DNA of 64,000 nt from UBA1413 sp964552955 (GCA_964552955.1 CAZKIU010000013.1:23164-87163); one strand, 5' to 3'; shown: positions 7,945 through 17,995, numbered from the stretch's first letter. Notes: generated from the sequence alone by a model not told the origin. Made by a program: numbers and translations.

Positions 7945-9918
7945 TCAGTTCTCCGGCTTGTAACGTTTGATGATCTCCAGGTCATCGACCCATAAGGAGT
8001 CGTTACCCGTATTCCACACGTAGACGACCAGACCGCTGTTGTCGATATGCTGAGGTACCCAGAAGCTGAGGTTCAGTTTTTGCCAGCCGTTCGTTTCGCT
8101 TTCACCGCATTTGTTGTTGAGGATGTAGAACTGGCTGCCAATGGTGGCAACCAGGTTGGCTCCTCTTACCGCTCCTTTGCAGTAGACCGAAGCGCTGACA
8201 TATTGCAATTTACCGGCATCCCCAAAGGGAATAGCTTTGCTGTAAGAATCTTTCCCGTCGAGGAACAGGCTGAAAGTCCCGCTTCGGGCATCCCCTTCTT
8301 TCACCCGTTTCATTTCCTCTGCAACGGTGCCATCTTCAAATAGCACAGTCTGCTTAAGGGTGTCACGGATTTCGAAATGGCAGCGCAGGGTGTCGGTGGT
8401 GTAATCTTCCACTGGCAGGGGCAGCAGGGCCGGACCGGGACTTCCCTTTTTTTTCAGCAGGAAAACTGGAAACTCCCTGGCTACCAATTCCCAATCGGCA
8501 CTGTTCAGGTAGCGGTTACGGATCTCTTCGTTCTCCTGATGGGAGTACATGAAGTAATTGTCATATACCGAAAAGAGTAAATAGTCCGCTTCGTCAACCG
8601 TAGGGAAAAGCCTGATGTAATCGCGTTGTGAGAGATGCGAAAAGAGGTGGTCGGTGGTGCTTACCCTGCCATCGGAGGGGATCATTCTTATGATTTTGTT
8701 GACTTCTCTGACGTTGTAGGGCGACTGGAAAAATTCCTTTTTATAAACCCTTTCCTTGGCAGGGTTCATGGTCCAGCGAATCTCTACGTTGTCGGGATTG
8801 AGTTTCCAGAGCGTGATGGCCAGTGTGGCTGCGCAGGCCAGGAAGGCCAGGCCATTTTGTAGCCACCTGCGTTTCAGGGAGGATAAAATCATAAACACAG
8901 ACAGGGGCAGCAGGGTGACCACTTCAATGGAATAATAGGTAGAGATCCCCCACCGGATGTAGGAGTCATTGAGGACCTTCTGGGCGACGATGGGGATAAA
9001 CCAAATCAGGTATTGTGGCCGCAGCAACAGCAGGAGACCTCCCGAAAGGAGGTAGACCTGGTAGAATTCCAGTTTGACCCGGTCATAAGCCGGATCATTC
9101 AAATGATTGACGAAAAAGAGTTTCAGGGTTTGCAGTGGATGGGTAACCACGAAGCGTAAGGCTTCACCCGGTCCGGCACCCAGGGCAGCATAGTTGAAGA
9201 GGGTAAACTGTTTTTCCTCATTTTCCACTCCCGGAATCAACACCTTGAAAAGGAGAATAAAGTAGAAGAGCGACAGGATTACCCCGCCGATACTCCACAG
9301 AACCGCCTTTTTATCCTTTCTGTGGTGGATGATCAGGACGATGAAAATGAAAGTAAACCAGATGGGGATGTTTTCGCGTGCCAGCAGGGCCATCACCAGA
9401 AGGATAGCCGCAGACAGGTAATTCTTCTTTTCGAAGGCATATAGAAAGGGGGGGATGAGGCAGGCAGAGAGGACGGCCAGGTTGACGTCGCAGGAGAAGG
9501 TGGTGTAACGGCCGAGCAGCAGGAAATAATAAAGCATGACCCCCACACCCAGCCAGAGGTTGTCGCTTTTCATGGCGATGAGCTTCCAGGTGTACCAGGC
9601 CGCTGCCAGTATAAAAACATACTGGATGATGATCAGGGTATAGGTCCCGGTCAGCCAGTTGAACAACCAGTAAACCGGGATGAGGAACATCAGCAGAAAG
9701 GAGTAATGGTCCTGGAGGAAATTCCCCGGATAGGTGGGCATGGGGCTGATCCGGAAGTGGGCGTAATCGTGGAAGGCGAAATTGTAGTTGCCATAATCAA
9801 AGGTGACCGTGCGGAAAAACCAGTGATTCGCGATTCCCATGAATAAAAGAAGCCCTCCGAAGAGCACTAGGATTACCAGGGGAAGATGTCGCCTTGACGG
9901 TTTGAAGTTCATCATCAT
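7945..9918 (-). CDS. DUF2079-like polytopic membrane protein
   Basis: 657 residues with about ten membrane helices. The N-terminal blocks FDYGNYNFAFHDYAHF and the helix VMALLARENIPIW resemble the DUF2079 family of large, GT-C-like membrane proteins of unknown function. From about residue 480 the chain leaves the membrane and ends in a beta-rich domain of about 130 residues closing with GLVVYVWNTGNDSLWVDDLE, like a carbohydrate-binding-type sandwich. The gene is 8 bases from the next gene upstream (9927) and ends in a region of 8-base repeats that also codes for its last residues. Likely the third gene of the operon starting at 13084. Confidence 0.75.
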   Translation of the reverse strand: MMMNFKPSRRHLPLVILVLFGGLLLFMGIANHWFFRTVTFDYGNYNFAFHDYAHFRISPMPTYPGNFLQDHYSFLLMFLIPVYWLFNWLTGTYTLIIIQYVFILAAAWYTWKLIAMKSDNLWLGVGVMLYYFLLLGRYTTFSCDVNLAVLSACLIPPFLYAFEKKNYLSAAILLVMALLARENIPIWFTFIFIVLIIHHRKDKKAVLWSIGGVILSLFYFILLFKVLIPGVENEEKQFTLFNYAALGAGPGEALRFVVTHPLQTLKLFFVNHLNDPAYDRVKLEFYQVYLLSGGLLLLLRPQYLIWFIPIVAQKVLNDSYIRWGISTYYSIEVVTLLPLSVFMILSSLKRRWLQNGLAFLACAATLAITLWKLNPDNVEIRWTMNPAKERVYKKEFFQSPYNVREVNKIIRMIPSDGRVSTTDHLFSHLSQRDYIRLFPTVDEADYLLFSVYDNYFMYSHQENEEIRNRYLNSADWELVAREFPVFLLKKKGSPGPALLPLPVEDYTTDTLRCHFEIRDTLKQTVLFEDGTVAEEMKRVKEGDARSGTFSLFLDGKDSYSKAIPFGDAGKLQYVSASVYCKGAVRGANLVATIGSQFYILNNKCGESETNGWQKLNLSFWVPQHIDNSGLVVYVWNTGNDSLWVDDLEIIKRYKPEN

Positions 9919-9926
9919 CTCTGTTT

Positions 9927-11387
9927 CTATTTTTGTTTCAGTAACCAGTGGTCAGGAGTGAACTTGTAGGCTACATTGAAGCGGGGGCTGAGTTTCTCAA
10001 AATCTTCGGCGAAGATATAATAGAATTCCGCGGAGGTGTTGACGTCGGTGTTGTGATCGTAAGGCTGCAGGTCGAGCCAGGGGGTTTTCCCGGTAATCTG
10101 GTAGAAATAAAAGGAGGAGTGGAAGAACCAGCTGGTTTTCAGGGTGATTGTTCTGTCGGGGTATTGTTCCCGCAGGAAGGCCAGCACTTCGAGGGTATTC
10201 TGGTCGAAGGCCCATTCTCTGACGCTTTTCAGGGAGGTACGGTGAGCCAGGTTGGCCAGCAGCACCAGGGTAAGGAGGGTGGCCGCAACGGTGTTGACCA
10301 GGGGTTTTCTGAAGGCGGGGATCTGGCCCAGGGCTGCCACGAAGAGCAAGGCCGTCAGCGGATAAAAGAAGAGGGCCGTCCGGCCACTCAGGTTGGGGGT
10401 GCCCAGAATTACAGTCTGCCCCAGATTGATCAGGGCGGGCAGCAGCAGAAGGGCAACAACAACGCTTCCCGGTTGGCTCATAAATCCCGGAAGGGATTTC
10501 TTTTGATCCTGCTGAGGGTGTTCTTTCCCACGGAACGAGGAAAAAAGAGCCACTCCCAGGGCCAGAACAACCGGCACCAGATACCCGGCATGAGGAATCC
10601 GGGAAAGGATGGGAGAATTATATATCCAGTTGTGGATCAGGGAAATGATAGTTTCCTGGTAGAATCCTTTGGAAGTCCAGTACTGGAACTCGTTGGAGGA
10701 GTGCATTTTTTGAAGGGGCACCATGATCAGGGCCAGGTAAGCCAGCGCGACAAGGGTGATCAGGAGGAGGGGCCGGATGGACTTTTTCAGGTTATGGCGG
10801 TGGTTCACCAGGAACCAGACGCCGGTCAGAAGGGTTATGGCAGCCCAGAAGACCAGGGTGGTGAAATTGGCATAGGAAGCCAGGATGGCCGTTGCCAGGG
10901 CAGACCAGAGGGGTGCCGGGGATTGCCTGAGGTAGCCCTGCATCAGGAATCCTGCGGAGAGGGTGACCATGGCCAGGGAAAGGCCATACCCCCGGGCCAG
11001 TCCGAAGAAATCGAGTAGGTAGGGATGGACAAAAAGCAGTGCCCCTGCCAGAAACCAGGGGGAATGGGACCCTAACAGGAGCCGTAAGATCCGGAAAACC
11101 CCCAGGCCATAAAGGAGGAAGGCCAATAGGTTGGGAAGCCTGATGGCCCACTGCTCCGCTCCGAAGAGCATCATGGATAATTTTACGAGCAGGGTATTCA
11201 GGATATGGTTATTGGGGATGTTGTCGGGATACATCATGATCTCCCAGCAACTGAACTTCGAGTAGTGGAAGACCGCGGGGACCTCGTCGATGGTCACGGG
11301 CACGTGGAGCACCTTATACAGGACCACCAGAAACAGGGCTCCGAAGAGTGCACTGAATCCATAGTAATTGATGTTTTTTATCTTCAT
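9927..11387 (-). CDS. GT-C type membrane glycosyltransferase-like protein, paralogue of the gene at window start
   Basis: 486 residues, about ten membrane helices, with TIDEVPAVFHYS in the first outside loop, an Asp-Glu pair at the position of the GT-C catalytic acid. It is full length and serves as a guide to the partial gene at 2-1375, with which it shares NNHILNTLLVKL, HPYLLDFFGL, ARGYGLS, GRTALFFYPL, LKTSWFF and an FYYIFAEDFEKL ending. The C-terminal 90 residues are soluble. It sits 23 bases after the gene at 11411 and 8 bases before the DUF2079-like gene. Activity inferred from fold only. Confidence 0.78.
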   Translation of the reverse strand: MKIKNINYYGFSALFGALFLVVLYKVLHVPVTIDEVPAVFHYSKFSCWEIMMYPDNIPNNHILNTLLVKLSMMLFGAEQWAIRLPNLLAFLLYGLGVFRILRLLLGSHSPWFLAGALLFVHPYLLDFFGLARGYGLSLAMVTLSAGFLMQGYLRQSPAPLWSALATAILASYANFTTLVFWAAITLLTGVWFLVNHRHNLKKSIRPLLLITLVALAYLALIMVPLQKMHSSNEFQYWTSKGFYQETIISLIHNWIYNSPILSRIPHAGYLVPVVLALGVALFSSFRGKEHPQQDQKKSLPGFMSQPGSVVVALLLLPALINLGQTVILGTPNLSGRTALFFYPLTALLFVAALGQIPAFRKPLVNTVAATLLTLVLLANLAHRTSLKSVREWAFDQNTLEVLAFLREQYPDRTITLKTSWFFHSSFYFYQITGKTPWLDLQPYDHNTDVNTSAEFYYIFAEDFEKLSPRFNVAYKFTPDHWLLKQK

Positions 11388-11410
11388 CCTGCCCCTGGTT
11401 GTGATTGGAT

Positions 11411-13084
11411 TTATTCGTTACTGCCGGAGGGCGGTGTGCTGGTTTCCGGGGTGAAATGAAGTCTGAAGAGCGCTTCTCCGTTCACCGGGTTAGCGAAGAG
11501 CAGCTCTTTCTCCACGGTAACAGGGGCCTGGTTTTCCATCAATTTGGCCAGCGTTTGGTTATAAAGGGCATCGTTGACCTTTTCCATATAGAGATACACG
11601 GGGTGCCCTGAGGATCTGATTTTCTCGGGGTTCCATTCCTCGCCCCAGAGGGTCAGTTGTCCGTCGATGGGGTTGAAGAGGGCGGTTTTGGGGTAGATCT
11701 GTGCCAGGTGGTCGTTATAGCGGGCTTTGAGGGATTGGGGGGCCCAGGCGGTGAAGAAGCGGAGGGCATATTCGGGGAAAGGGGAGCCATAATCGCCGGT
11801 GGCGATGATCCGGAGGCTGCCCGGTTCCAGGGTGGCGATATGCTCCCGGGTCATCTTGCGGGCTGCGATCTGGTTTTTAAAGGCTTCCGAGGTGTACCTG
11901 ATGACATCGACCTGGGCGTGGAGGGTCCATCCCACGAACAGGAGAATGGCCAGGCTGACGCCCCATTTGAGTGGCTTTGCGGGAATGAGGTCGCTGATGA
12001 ATGTTCCGAGGAGAAAAATCAGCAGGGGGCCATACATCATGGCGGGCATGATGTAACGGGGGGCGTATTGTTTTCCGGCCATCAGGGCATGAAGCAGAAT
12101 GGCGGCCAGAACGGTAGTGGCCATCACAGCCCTGCCGTATTTCAGGGGGTTATGCCGGCGGTAACGGAGCAACCCGTACACAGAGGTTGCCACCGAGAGG
12201 ATGAAAACTGCGGTGAAGTGGGGCTGAAGACCTGCCATCTGGCTGAAGTTCTGCCGCAACTGCACCAGGTTCACTACATTCTTTTCACCACTGCCATATT
12301 GGCCGCTATAAAGGAATAAGTCCCTGATCCAGTGCCAGAATCTCTCGATCTGAAGGGTCGCAGGGAAGGCCAGCAGGAAGAAGAAAAGCAGGGAGAGGCT
12401 GATGGCTGTCGCTTTTTTCTTCCACCCGGGAACGATCACCAGGGGAAAGAGCAGCAGGGGCAGTAAGGTCAGTTTGATAGAAAGGCCGAAGCCGGTAATC
12501 AGCGCCAGCAGTATAATCTCGCGGTTGGTGAATTGTTGCAGGCCGGATTGGCTCTTGCCTATCAGGAAAACTGTCAGGGCGATGATAGGGAGGGCCAGGA
12601 TCTGTTCGGGGCTGATACGGCCGATGATTTCGTACAGGATAAAGGGGAGCAGGGGGATGGTCTGGATCACCAGTGCTCCGGTGAGGGAGCTGGTTTTGCG
12701 GTAGACGGCCCTGCCGGCAGCCAGGAGTGCCCCGGCGAGAATCAGGTTGATGGCCAGGTTGACCATCTGCAAATAGAGGTCAGGATTCCGGAGGATATCA
12801 TCGGTGAATCCGCTGCCTTCACCCCTGAACCACCAGACGAGCCGGAATACCAGGGCAGTCAATACCTGGAGGGGCGTCCCCGGGTGATCAATATGGGCCA
12901 CCTTGAAATGACCTTCTGCCATGTTGAGTCCCGTGCAGAAATAGACATAATCGGGGTCGACAGAACGGAGCGAAGGGTCATCCAGGATAAGCCGGAAATA
13001 AAGGCCGGCAGCCAGGTAAAAGAGGGGAATGAATAATAGCAGGGCGGTCTTCAGCTCCTCAGGCCATAGGCGTTGTTTCTTCAT
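11411..13084 (-). CDS. Polytopic GT39-like membrane protein
   Basis: 557 residues with about ten helices. The early loop SVDPDYVYFCTGLNMAEG followed by HIDHPGTPLQVL is typical of PMT-like (GT39) proteins in which an acidic loop-1 residue and a Pro-Gly motif recur. Start chosen at ATG 13084 (MKKQRL); the ATG at 13093 is also possible, and the frame runs back to 13147 without a plausible leader. It heads an apparent operon with the two membrane genes after it. The C-terminal 140 residues are soluble and end with HFTPETSTPPSGS. Substrate unknown. Confidence 0.72.
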   Translation of the reverse strand: MKKQRLWPEELKTALLLFIPLFYLAAGLYFRLILDDPSLRSVDPDYVYFCTGLNMAEGHFKVAHIDHPGTPLQVLTALVFRLVWWFRGEGSGFTDDILRNPDLYLQMVNLAINLILAGALLAAGRAVYRKTSSLTGALVIQTIPLLPFILYEIIGRISPEQILALPIIALTVFLIGKSQSGLQQFTNREIILLALITGFGLSIKLTLLPLLLFPLVIVPGWKKKATAISLSLLFFFLLAFPATLQIERFWHWIRDLFLYSGQYGSGEKNVVNLVQLRQNFSQMAGLQPHFTAVFILSVATSVYGLLRYRRHNPLKYGRAVMATTVLAAILLHALMAGKQYAPRYIMPAMMYGPLLIFLLGTFISDLIPAKPLKWGVSLAILLFVGWTLHAQVDVIRYTSEAFKNQIAARKMTREHIATLEPGSLRIIATGDYGSPFPEYALRFFTAWAPQSLKARYNDHLAQIYPKTALFNPIDGQLTLWGEEWNPEKIRSSGHPVYLYMEKVNDALYNQTLAKLMENQAPVTVEKELLFANPVNGEALFRLHFTPETSTPPSGSNE

Positions 13085-13287
13085 AGTCGGCATAATCAGG
13101 ATGCAACGGGGCAAAAATAACAAAATAATGGTGCAGCATTGCAGCATGCTGTCCCTCTTGCTCTTTTACATGATCAAGAAGCCCCCTTCGTGGCCGATAT
13201 GGGAACCGTCAGGTCTCATGGAGACGGGAAGTGGAATCCGGGGCCCGGTGGCAACGGGGTTGGTCCACTGCGTGCAAACAGGCTGCG

Positions 13288-15726
13288 CTATTTCAGGGTG
13301 ACCGTGGCGGTATGCCGTTTCCCGTCGCCGATGACCGGAAGAAGGGAAGAGGGGTGCCGGTGGCCATCTATCAGAACCTCATGGACTCCTGTGTTGACGC
13401 CATCCGGATTCAAGACGGTGATCTCCCAGGTGTCGCCCCTGAACTTGCGGATCACCCTGAACTCCTTCCATGCTTTGGGAATGCAGGGGTCAACCAGCAA
13501 CCCGTCATATCCGGGCCTGATGCCGAGGATATGCTGGCTGATGGCATAAAAATTCCAGGAGGCGGTGCCTGTGAGCCAACTGTTTTTGGCCTCGCCGGGC
13601 CGGAAGGCCTCTTTGCCGGCGATCATCTGGGCATATACATAGGGTTCGGTGCGGTGCAGTTCGCTGATCTCTTCGAGGTAGGTGGGGCATATCTTCCGGA
13701 AGTAGTCCCAGGCCTGGTCACCGCGGCCGAGGACCGTTTCCCCTATGATGATCCACGGGTTGTTGTGACAGAAAATGCCGGCATTCTCCTTGTATCCCTC
13801 AGGATAACTGGAGATCTCGCCATATTCAATATGATAGCGGGTATAGGCAGGATGGTGGAGGACGATGCCATGGGAGCAGTCGAGATGCTCCTTTACGGCA
13901 TCGAGGGCCTTTTCAATCAACCCTTCCTCTTTACCAATACCGGCCATGGCGCACCAGCCGTTGGACTCAATGAAGATCTGTCCTTCCTGGTTTTCGGAGC
14001 TGCCGATTTTGTGGCCATAAAAGTCATAAGCCCTGAGGAACCACTCCTTGTCCCAGCCGTGGTTTTTGATGGTTTCCTCCATTTTCTCCACGTGGAGCAT
14101 GGCGCGTTGGGCTTCCTCGTCCTTTCCCAGATGGCGGCACAGCCCGACATACTCGCGGCCGTAGACCACGAAGAGCCCGGCGATCATCACCGATTCGGCC
14201 TGGGAGCCTTCCGTTTTGTTTTCGGTGGTCTGGAAGGAGTCGTCGGGGTTGTTGGAGAAGCAGTTGAGGTTAAGACAGTCGTTCCAGTCGGCGCGCCCGA
14301 TTTGGGGGAGACCGTGGGGCCCCAGATGGTGGGCCACATGGTCGAAGGAGACCGTCAGGTGGTCGAAGAGGGAGCGGGACGTTGCCGGGTTGTTATCGAA
14401 GGGAACCCTCTCCTCCAGGATGGAGAAATCACCGGTTTCCTTAAGGTAGCTTGTGGTACCCAGGATCAGCCAAAGAGGGTCGTCGTTGAATCCTCCGCCG
14501 ATGTCGTTGTTGCCCCGTTTGGTGAGGGGCTGGTACTGGTGGTAGCACGCTCCGTCGGGAAACTGGGTGGCGGCAATGTCGAGGATCCGTTGACGGGCAC
14601 GTTCAGGGATCTGGTGGACAAACCCGATAATATCCTGGTTGGAGTCGCGGAATCCCATGCCGCGGCCGATGCCCGACTCAAAATAGGAGGCCGACCGCGA
14701 GAAGTTGAAGGTGATCATGCACTGGTACTGGTTCCAGATGTTGACCATCCGGTCGAGTTTTTCCTCTCCCGTGGAGACGGTGAATACCGAGAGCAATGCA
14801 TCCCAGTAAGCCTTCAGCTCCTCAAGGGCCCGGTCCACCTTTTCAGACGTATCATAAGCCGCGATGACGGCCCGGGCTTTTTCCTTGTTGATGACCTTAA
14901 AGGATTCCCATTTCGACGCTTCCTCGTTTTCGGCATACCCCAGGGTGAAGATAAAATCCCTGCTTTCACCGGGTTCCAGTTCTGCTTCGATATAATGGGA
15001 GGCCACGGGGGACCAGCCATGCGCCACGCTCATGCGCGGTTTGCCTTCCAGAACAGCCTGGGGTTCGTCAAAACCGTTGTATAGGCCGAAGAAACTCTCC
15101 CTGTCGGTATCGTACCCTTGCACCGGCACGTTGACCGAATACCAGGCATAATGGTTGCGCCGCTCCCGGTATTCGGTTTTGTGGTACAGGACCGATCCGT
15201 CAATTTCCACTTCGCCGGTGGAGAAGTTGCGTTGGAAATTCTCCATGTCGGTGGAGGCGTTCCAAAGGGCCCACTCGATGAAGGAGAAAAGCTGCAGTTT
15301 CCGTTTGTGCCCCGAATGGTTGGTCAGGGTCAGTTTCTGTACCTCGGCATGGGTTTTCAAAGGCACCAGGAAGAGCACTTTTGCGGAAATGTCATTCTTC
15401 ACCCCCTCGATGGTGGTATAGTTCATACCATGGCGGCATTCGTAGTGGTCCAGGGGGGTCTTCACGGGTTTCCAGCCGGGAGACCAAAGGGTGTCGCCCT
15501 CTTTGATATAGAAATAGCGGCCTCCGGCATCGGTGGGGACGTTATTATAGCGGTAGCGGGTGATCCTCCGGAATTTGGCGTCCTGGAAAAAGGCGTACCC
15601 GCCTGCCGTGTTGCTGATGAGACCAAAGAAATCCTCGGTACCAAGGTAGTTGATCCATGGATAGGGGGTGCGGGGATTCGTGATGACATATTCCCGGTTC
15701 TTGTCATCGAAATGTCCGTATTGCAT
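13288..15726 (-). CDS. GH94 glycoside phosphorylase, probably cellobiose phosphorylase
   Basis: 812 residues, the usual length of cellobiose phosphorylases, which split cellobiose with phosphate to glucose and glucose-1-phosphate in the cytoplasm. The start MQYGHFDDKNREYVI is the conserved family N-terminus; the frame continues to 16035 but that part is meaningless sequence. An N-terminal beta-sandwich is followed by the (alpha/alpha)6 barrel with the general acid in DWNDCLNL (Asp about residue 480), the GRGMGFRDSNQD block and the phosphate-side region SSYPEGYKENAG. The gene lies 75 bases after the Na+ symporter gene, with which it probably forms an operon for uptake and phosphorolysis of a beta-glucan disaccharide. 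Laminaribiose or chitobiose phosphorylase is less likely. Confidence 0.9.
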   Translation of the reverse strand: MQYGHFDDKNREYVITNPRTPYPWINYLGTEDFFGLISNTAGGYAFFQDAKFRRITRYRYNNVPTDAGGRYFYIKEGDTLWSPGWKPVKTPLDHYECRHGMNYTTIEGVKNDISAKVLFLVPLKTHAEVQKLTLTNHSGHKRKLQLFSFIEWALWNASTDMENFQRNFSTGEVEIDGSVLYHKTEYRERRNHYAWYSVNVPVQGYDTDRESFFGLYNGFDEPQAVLEGKPRMSVAHGWSPVASHYIEAELEPGESRDFIFTLGYAENEEASKWESFKVINKEKARAVIAAYDTSEKVDRALEELKAYWDALLSVFTVSTGEEKLDRMVNIWNQYQCMITFNFSRSASYFESGIGRGMGFRDSNQDIIGFVHQIPERARQRILDIAATQFPDGACYHQYQPLTKRGNNDIGGGFNDDPLWLILGTTSYLKETGDFSILEERVPFDNNPATSRSLFDHLTVSFDHVAHHLGPHGLPQIGRADWNDCLNLNCFSNNPDDSFQTTENKTEGSQAESVMIAGLFVVYGREYVGLCRHLGKDEEAQRAMLHVEKMEETIKNHGWDKEWFLRAYDFYGHKIGSSENQEGQIFIESNGWCAMAGIGKEEGLIEKALDAVKEHLDCSHGIVLHHPAYTRYHIEYGEISSYPEGYKENAGIFCHNNPWIIIGETVLGRGDQAWDYFRKICPTYLEEISELHRTEPYVYAQMIAGKEAFRPGEAKNSWLTGTASWNFYAISQHILGIRPGYDGLLVDPCIPKAWKEFRVIRKFRGDTWEITVLNPDGVNTGVHEVLIDGHRHPSSLLPVIGDGKRHTATVTLK

Positions 15727-15800
15727 TGGCGTAAATACAATTAAATGAGCATTTTGTATTAATGTTAAAAGGTTTGCCGATCCCTTTGATAATATCCGGA

Positions 15801-17645
15801 TTAATCTTCCAGTTTGTCGTACCAGAATTTCTTCAGCAGGAGAGAGGTGACCACGATGATGCCGAGGGCGTATCCCATGGAGGTAAACTGTTTCAGCACG
15901 AGGTAGATGGGGGCAGCCACCAGGCAGGTTTGCCAGATGATACCCACAGCGACGTTGAACATATCGCGGGCGAAGGCTTTGTTTTCCCTGAAGCCGGGGT
16001 TTTCGGCCACCACCAGGTCGCGCACGGGTCCCCAAGCGCCCCAGGGGCGGGTTTTGGCGTAGAATTTTTTAAGGACTTCCATGTCGGTGGCGGGGGCAGA
16101 GTAAGTTCCCCAGATACAGCCGATGACCGAGAAGAAAAGAATTATGGGGAAGTAGTAGAGGGGGAGCATTTCTCCGATCACCGGCACGTAGGGGAGGATC
16201 AGTGCCGGCACCAGTCCGCCCGCCATCCCCCAGGCGAAGCCGCGGCTGTTGAAGCGCCACCAGTGCCATTTGAGGATATTGGCGGCCACATAGCTGCCAT
16301 AAAGGGCGCCGGTGACCCACTGAAGGACGCTGTTTACATCCTGGGCGAGTACGCCGAAGCCGATGGAGATGACTACCACCACCAGTCCCACGATGATGTT
16401 GGCTTTATTGGACTGTTTGGGGGAGGCGTCGGGTTTGAAGTATTTGATATAGATGTCGTTGACGATATAAGCCTGAGCCGCGTTAAGGGTGCCTGCGAAG
16501 GTCGACATGAAGGCGGCCAGCAAACCGGCCAGCAGTAACCCTGCTAGTCCGACCGGGATCCACGGGTGGGAGATCACCGCAGGGAGGACCAGTTCGAAGT
16601 CTATTTTTCCGGCGGCGTTGGTGATCTGGGGCTGAATTTCATTGAAGAGGATCAGTCCGATGACGGCGAAGCCGGCGATCATCAGGTAACGGACCGGCAT
16701 GAGGATTACCGAGACAAAGCCGCTCATCAGGCTGGCCTCGCGGGGCGATTTGGTAGAGAGGATCTTCTGCATGTCGTAGGTGGGGGCTGGGCCGGCGATG
16801 CTGGCCAGTATTCCTTTCATGAGGACAAATCCGAAAAACAGGGAGAAGATTTCATAGCCGCTTTCGGCGATGGTGGTGTTGAATTCCGACAGTTTACCGC
16901 TCCAGTTCAGGTTGAGGTGGGTGCCGAAGCCCGCCGAGTACCAGCCATCGGGCAGCAGGGCTGAGAATTGAATGACGTCGAGATGGAGCATGGCGATGAC
17001 GGCCACGGCGATGGAGGCCAGGGTCATGATGGCATACTGGGCCACGTCGGCCCAGACGATGCTGAGCATCCCTCCCAACAGGGCGTAGAACACGGCAAAG
17101 AGGGTAAAGAGAATCCCCCACACATGTGGTACATAGGCATCGGGAATGAACTCCAGGGTGGGGAAAATGGCCTTCAGCGGCAGGAAAATCTCAATGAACT
17201 TGCCCATGCCGATGAAACCATAGGCCAGCATACTCAGGCACACCAGGATGGCGAAGACCACGATGATCCAGTGAGAGGTGACGGCTCCCCGGTCTTTACC
17301 AAACCGGAAGCCGATCCACTCGGCACCGGTGGTGCACTCCGACCGCCTGAGCCAGGCCGAGAGGTACATCATCAGGAAAATCTGGTTGAATACCGGCCAT
17401 AACCAGGGGATGTAAATGCTCTTCAACCCGTAGACCACCGTGATGGCTACCAGCCATACGGTTCCTGAGATGTCAAACATCCCCGAGGCATTCGATAAAC
17501 CTAACATATACCAGGGGAGGCTCTTACCCCCGAGCAGATAGGACTCCAGGTTGCGCGAAGCCCGCCGCTTCATAATAATACCTATGAAAATCAGGAGGCA
17601 GAGATATACCCCAATGATTGATAGATCAATAAAATGTAGTTGCAT
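15801..17645 (-). CDS. Sodium:solute symporter (SSS family), probably sugar
   Basis: 614 residues with 13-14 membrane helices; the family signature regions ESYLLGGKSLPWYMLGLSN and the AGLLLAGLLAAFMSTFAGTLN stretch of helix 8, which carries the Na2 site residues, are present. Such proteins import sugars, solutes or acids with Na+. Linkage to the GH94 gene points to cellobiose or another disaccharide. ATG 17645 was chosen because the upstream in-frame start (17684) adds only polar residues; a -7 box lies at 17709-17716. The C-terminal about 100 residues continue past the core with two more helices. Confidence 0.88.
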   Translation of the reverse strand: MQLHFIDLSIIGVYLCLLIFIGIIMKRRASRNLESYLLGGKSLPWYMLGLSNASGMFDISGTVWLVAITVVYGLKSIYIPWLWPVFNQIFLMMYLSAWLRRSECTTGAEWIGFRFGKDRGAVTSHWIIVVFAILVCLSMLAYGFIGMGKFIEIFLPLKAIFPTLEFIPDAYVPHVWGILFTLFAVFYALLGGMLSIVWADVAQYAIMTLASIAVAVIAMLHLDVIQFSALLPDGWYSAGFGTHLNLNWSGKLSEFNTTIAESGYEIFSLFFGFVLMKGILASIAGPAPTYDMQKILSTKSPREASLMSGFVSVILMPVRYLMIAGFAVIGLILFNEIQPQITNAAGKIDFELVLPAVISHPWIPVGLAGLLLAGLLAAFMSTFAGTLNAAQAYIVNDIYIKYFKPDASPKQSNKANIIVGLVVVVISIGFGVLAQDVNSVLQWVTGALYGSYVAANILKWHWWRFNSRGFAWGMAGGLVPALILPYVPVIGEMLPLYYFPIILFFSVIGCIWGTYSAPATDMEVLKKFYAKTRPWGAWGPVRDLVVAENPGFRENKAFARDMFNVAVGIIWQTCLVAAPIYLVLKQFTSMGYALGIIVVTSLLLKKFWYDKLED

Positions 17646-17708
17646 AATAGTCAGGTTTAAATTGTCCACTCCTGCTCCTTTCAATCAGCAGGTGGTTATC
17701 TTGTCAGA

Positions 17709-17716
17709 CAAATATA
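17709..17716 (-). promoter_or_regulatory. -7 promoter box for the symporter-GH94 operon
   Basis: TATATTTG on the minus strand fits TAnnTTTG exactly, 64-71 bases before the symporter ATG. No clear -33 box. No obvious operator was seen in the 60-base leader. Confidence 0.45.
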
Positions 17717-17865
17717 GTCATTTAAGAAAACGGGGTTATTGTTCAGAATACAAAATTGTTATTTTAGGATAAGTTTTTGCAAGGAATATACTACTCCTCC
17801 GCCAGCGAAGGGAAACTCATTCCGCTGCGGTATGAAAAGTGAGGCGGTGATTCTCTTGGAGGATA

Positions 17866-17995
17866 TGAGTTTTCCGTGCGGTCATGGGTTTCGCAGGAGG
17901 TCATGGTTTTTCCGGGAACCCAAGGATTTCCTGGTAGTTACTGGTTTCCGGGAGGATACAAGTTTCGCAGGAGGTTATGGGTTTCCGGGAGGAAC
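17866..17995. repeat. Degenerate 19-base tandem array entering the 3' end of a GT2 gene
   Basis: Seven units of 18-19 bases close to ATGGGTTTCCGGGAGGATC follow one another. The last unit or so lies inside the coding region that ends at 17975 and supplies its Pro-Gly rich tail. The gap from 17646 to 17974 holds otherwise only the promoter above. Confidence 0.75.

Noticed and set aside
13231..15084. Plus-strand open frame of 617 codons opposite the GH94 gene
   Set aside because: Shadow of the phosphorylase in a GC-rich region; composition is Gly/Val/Asp-rich and no family is recognisable.
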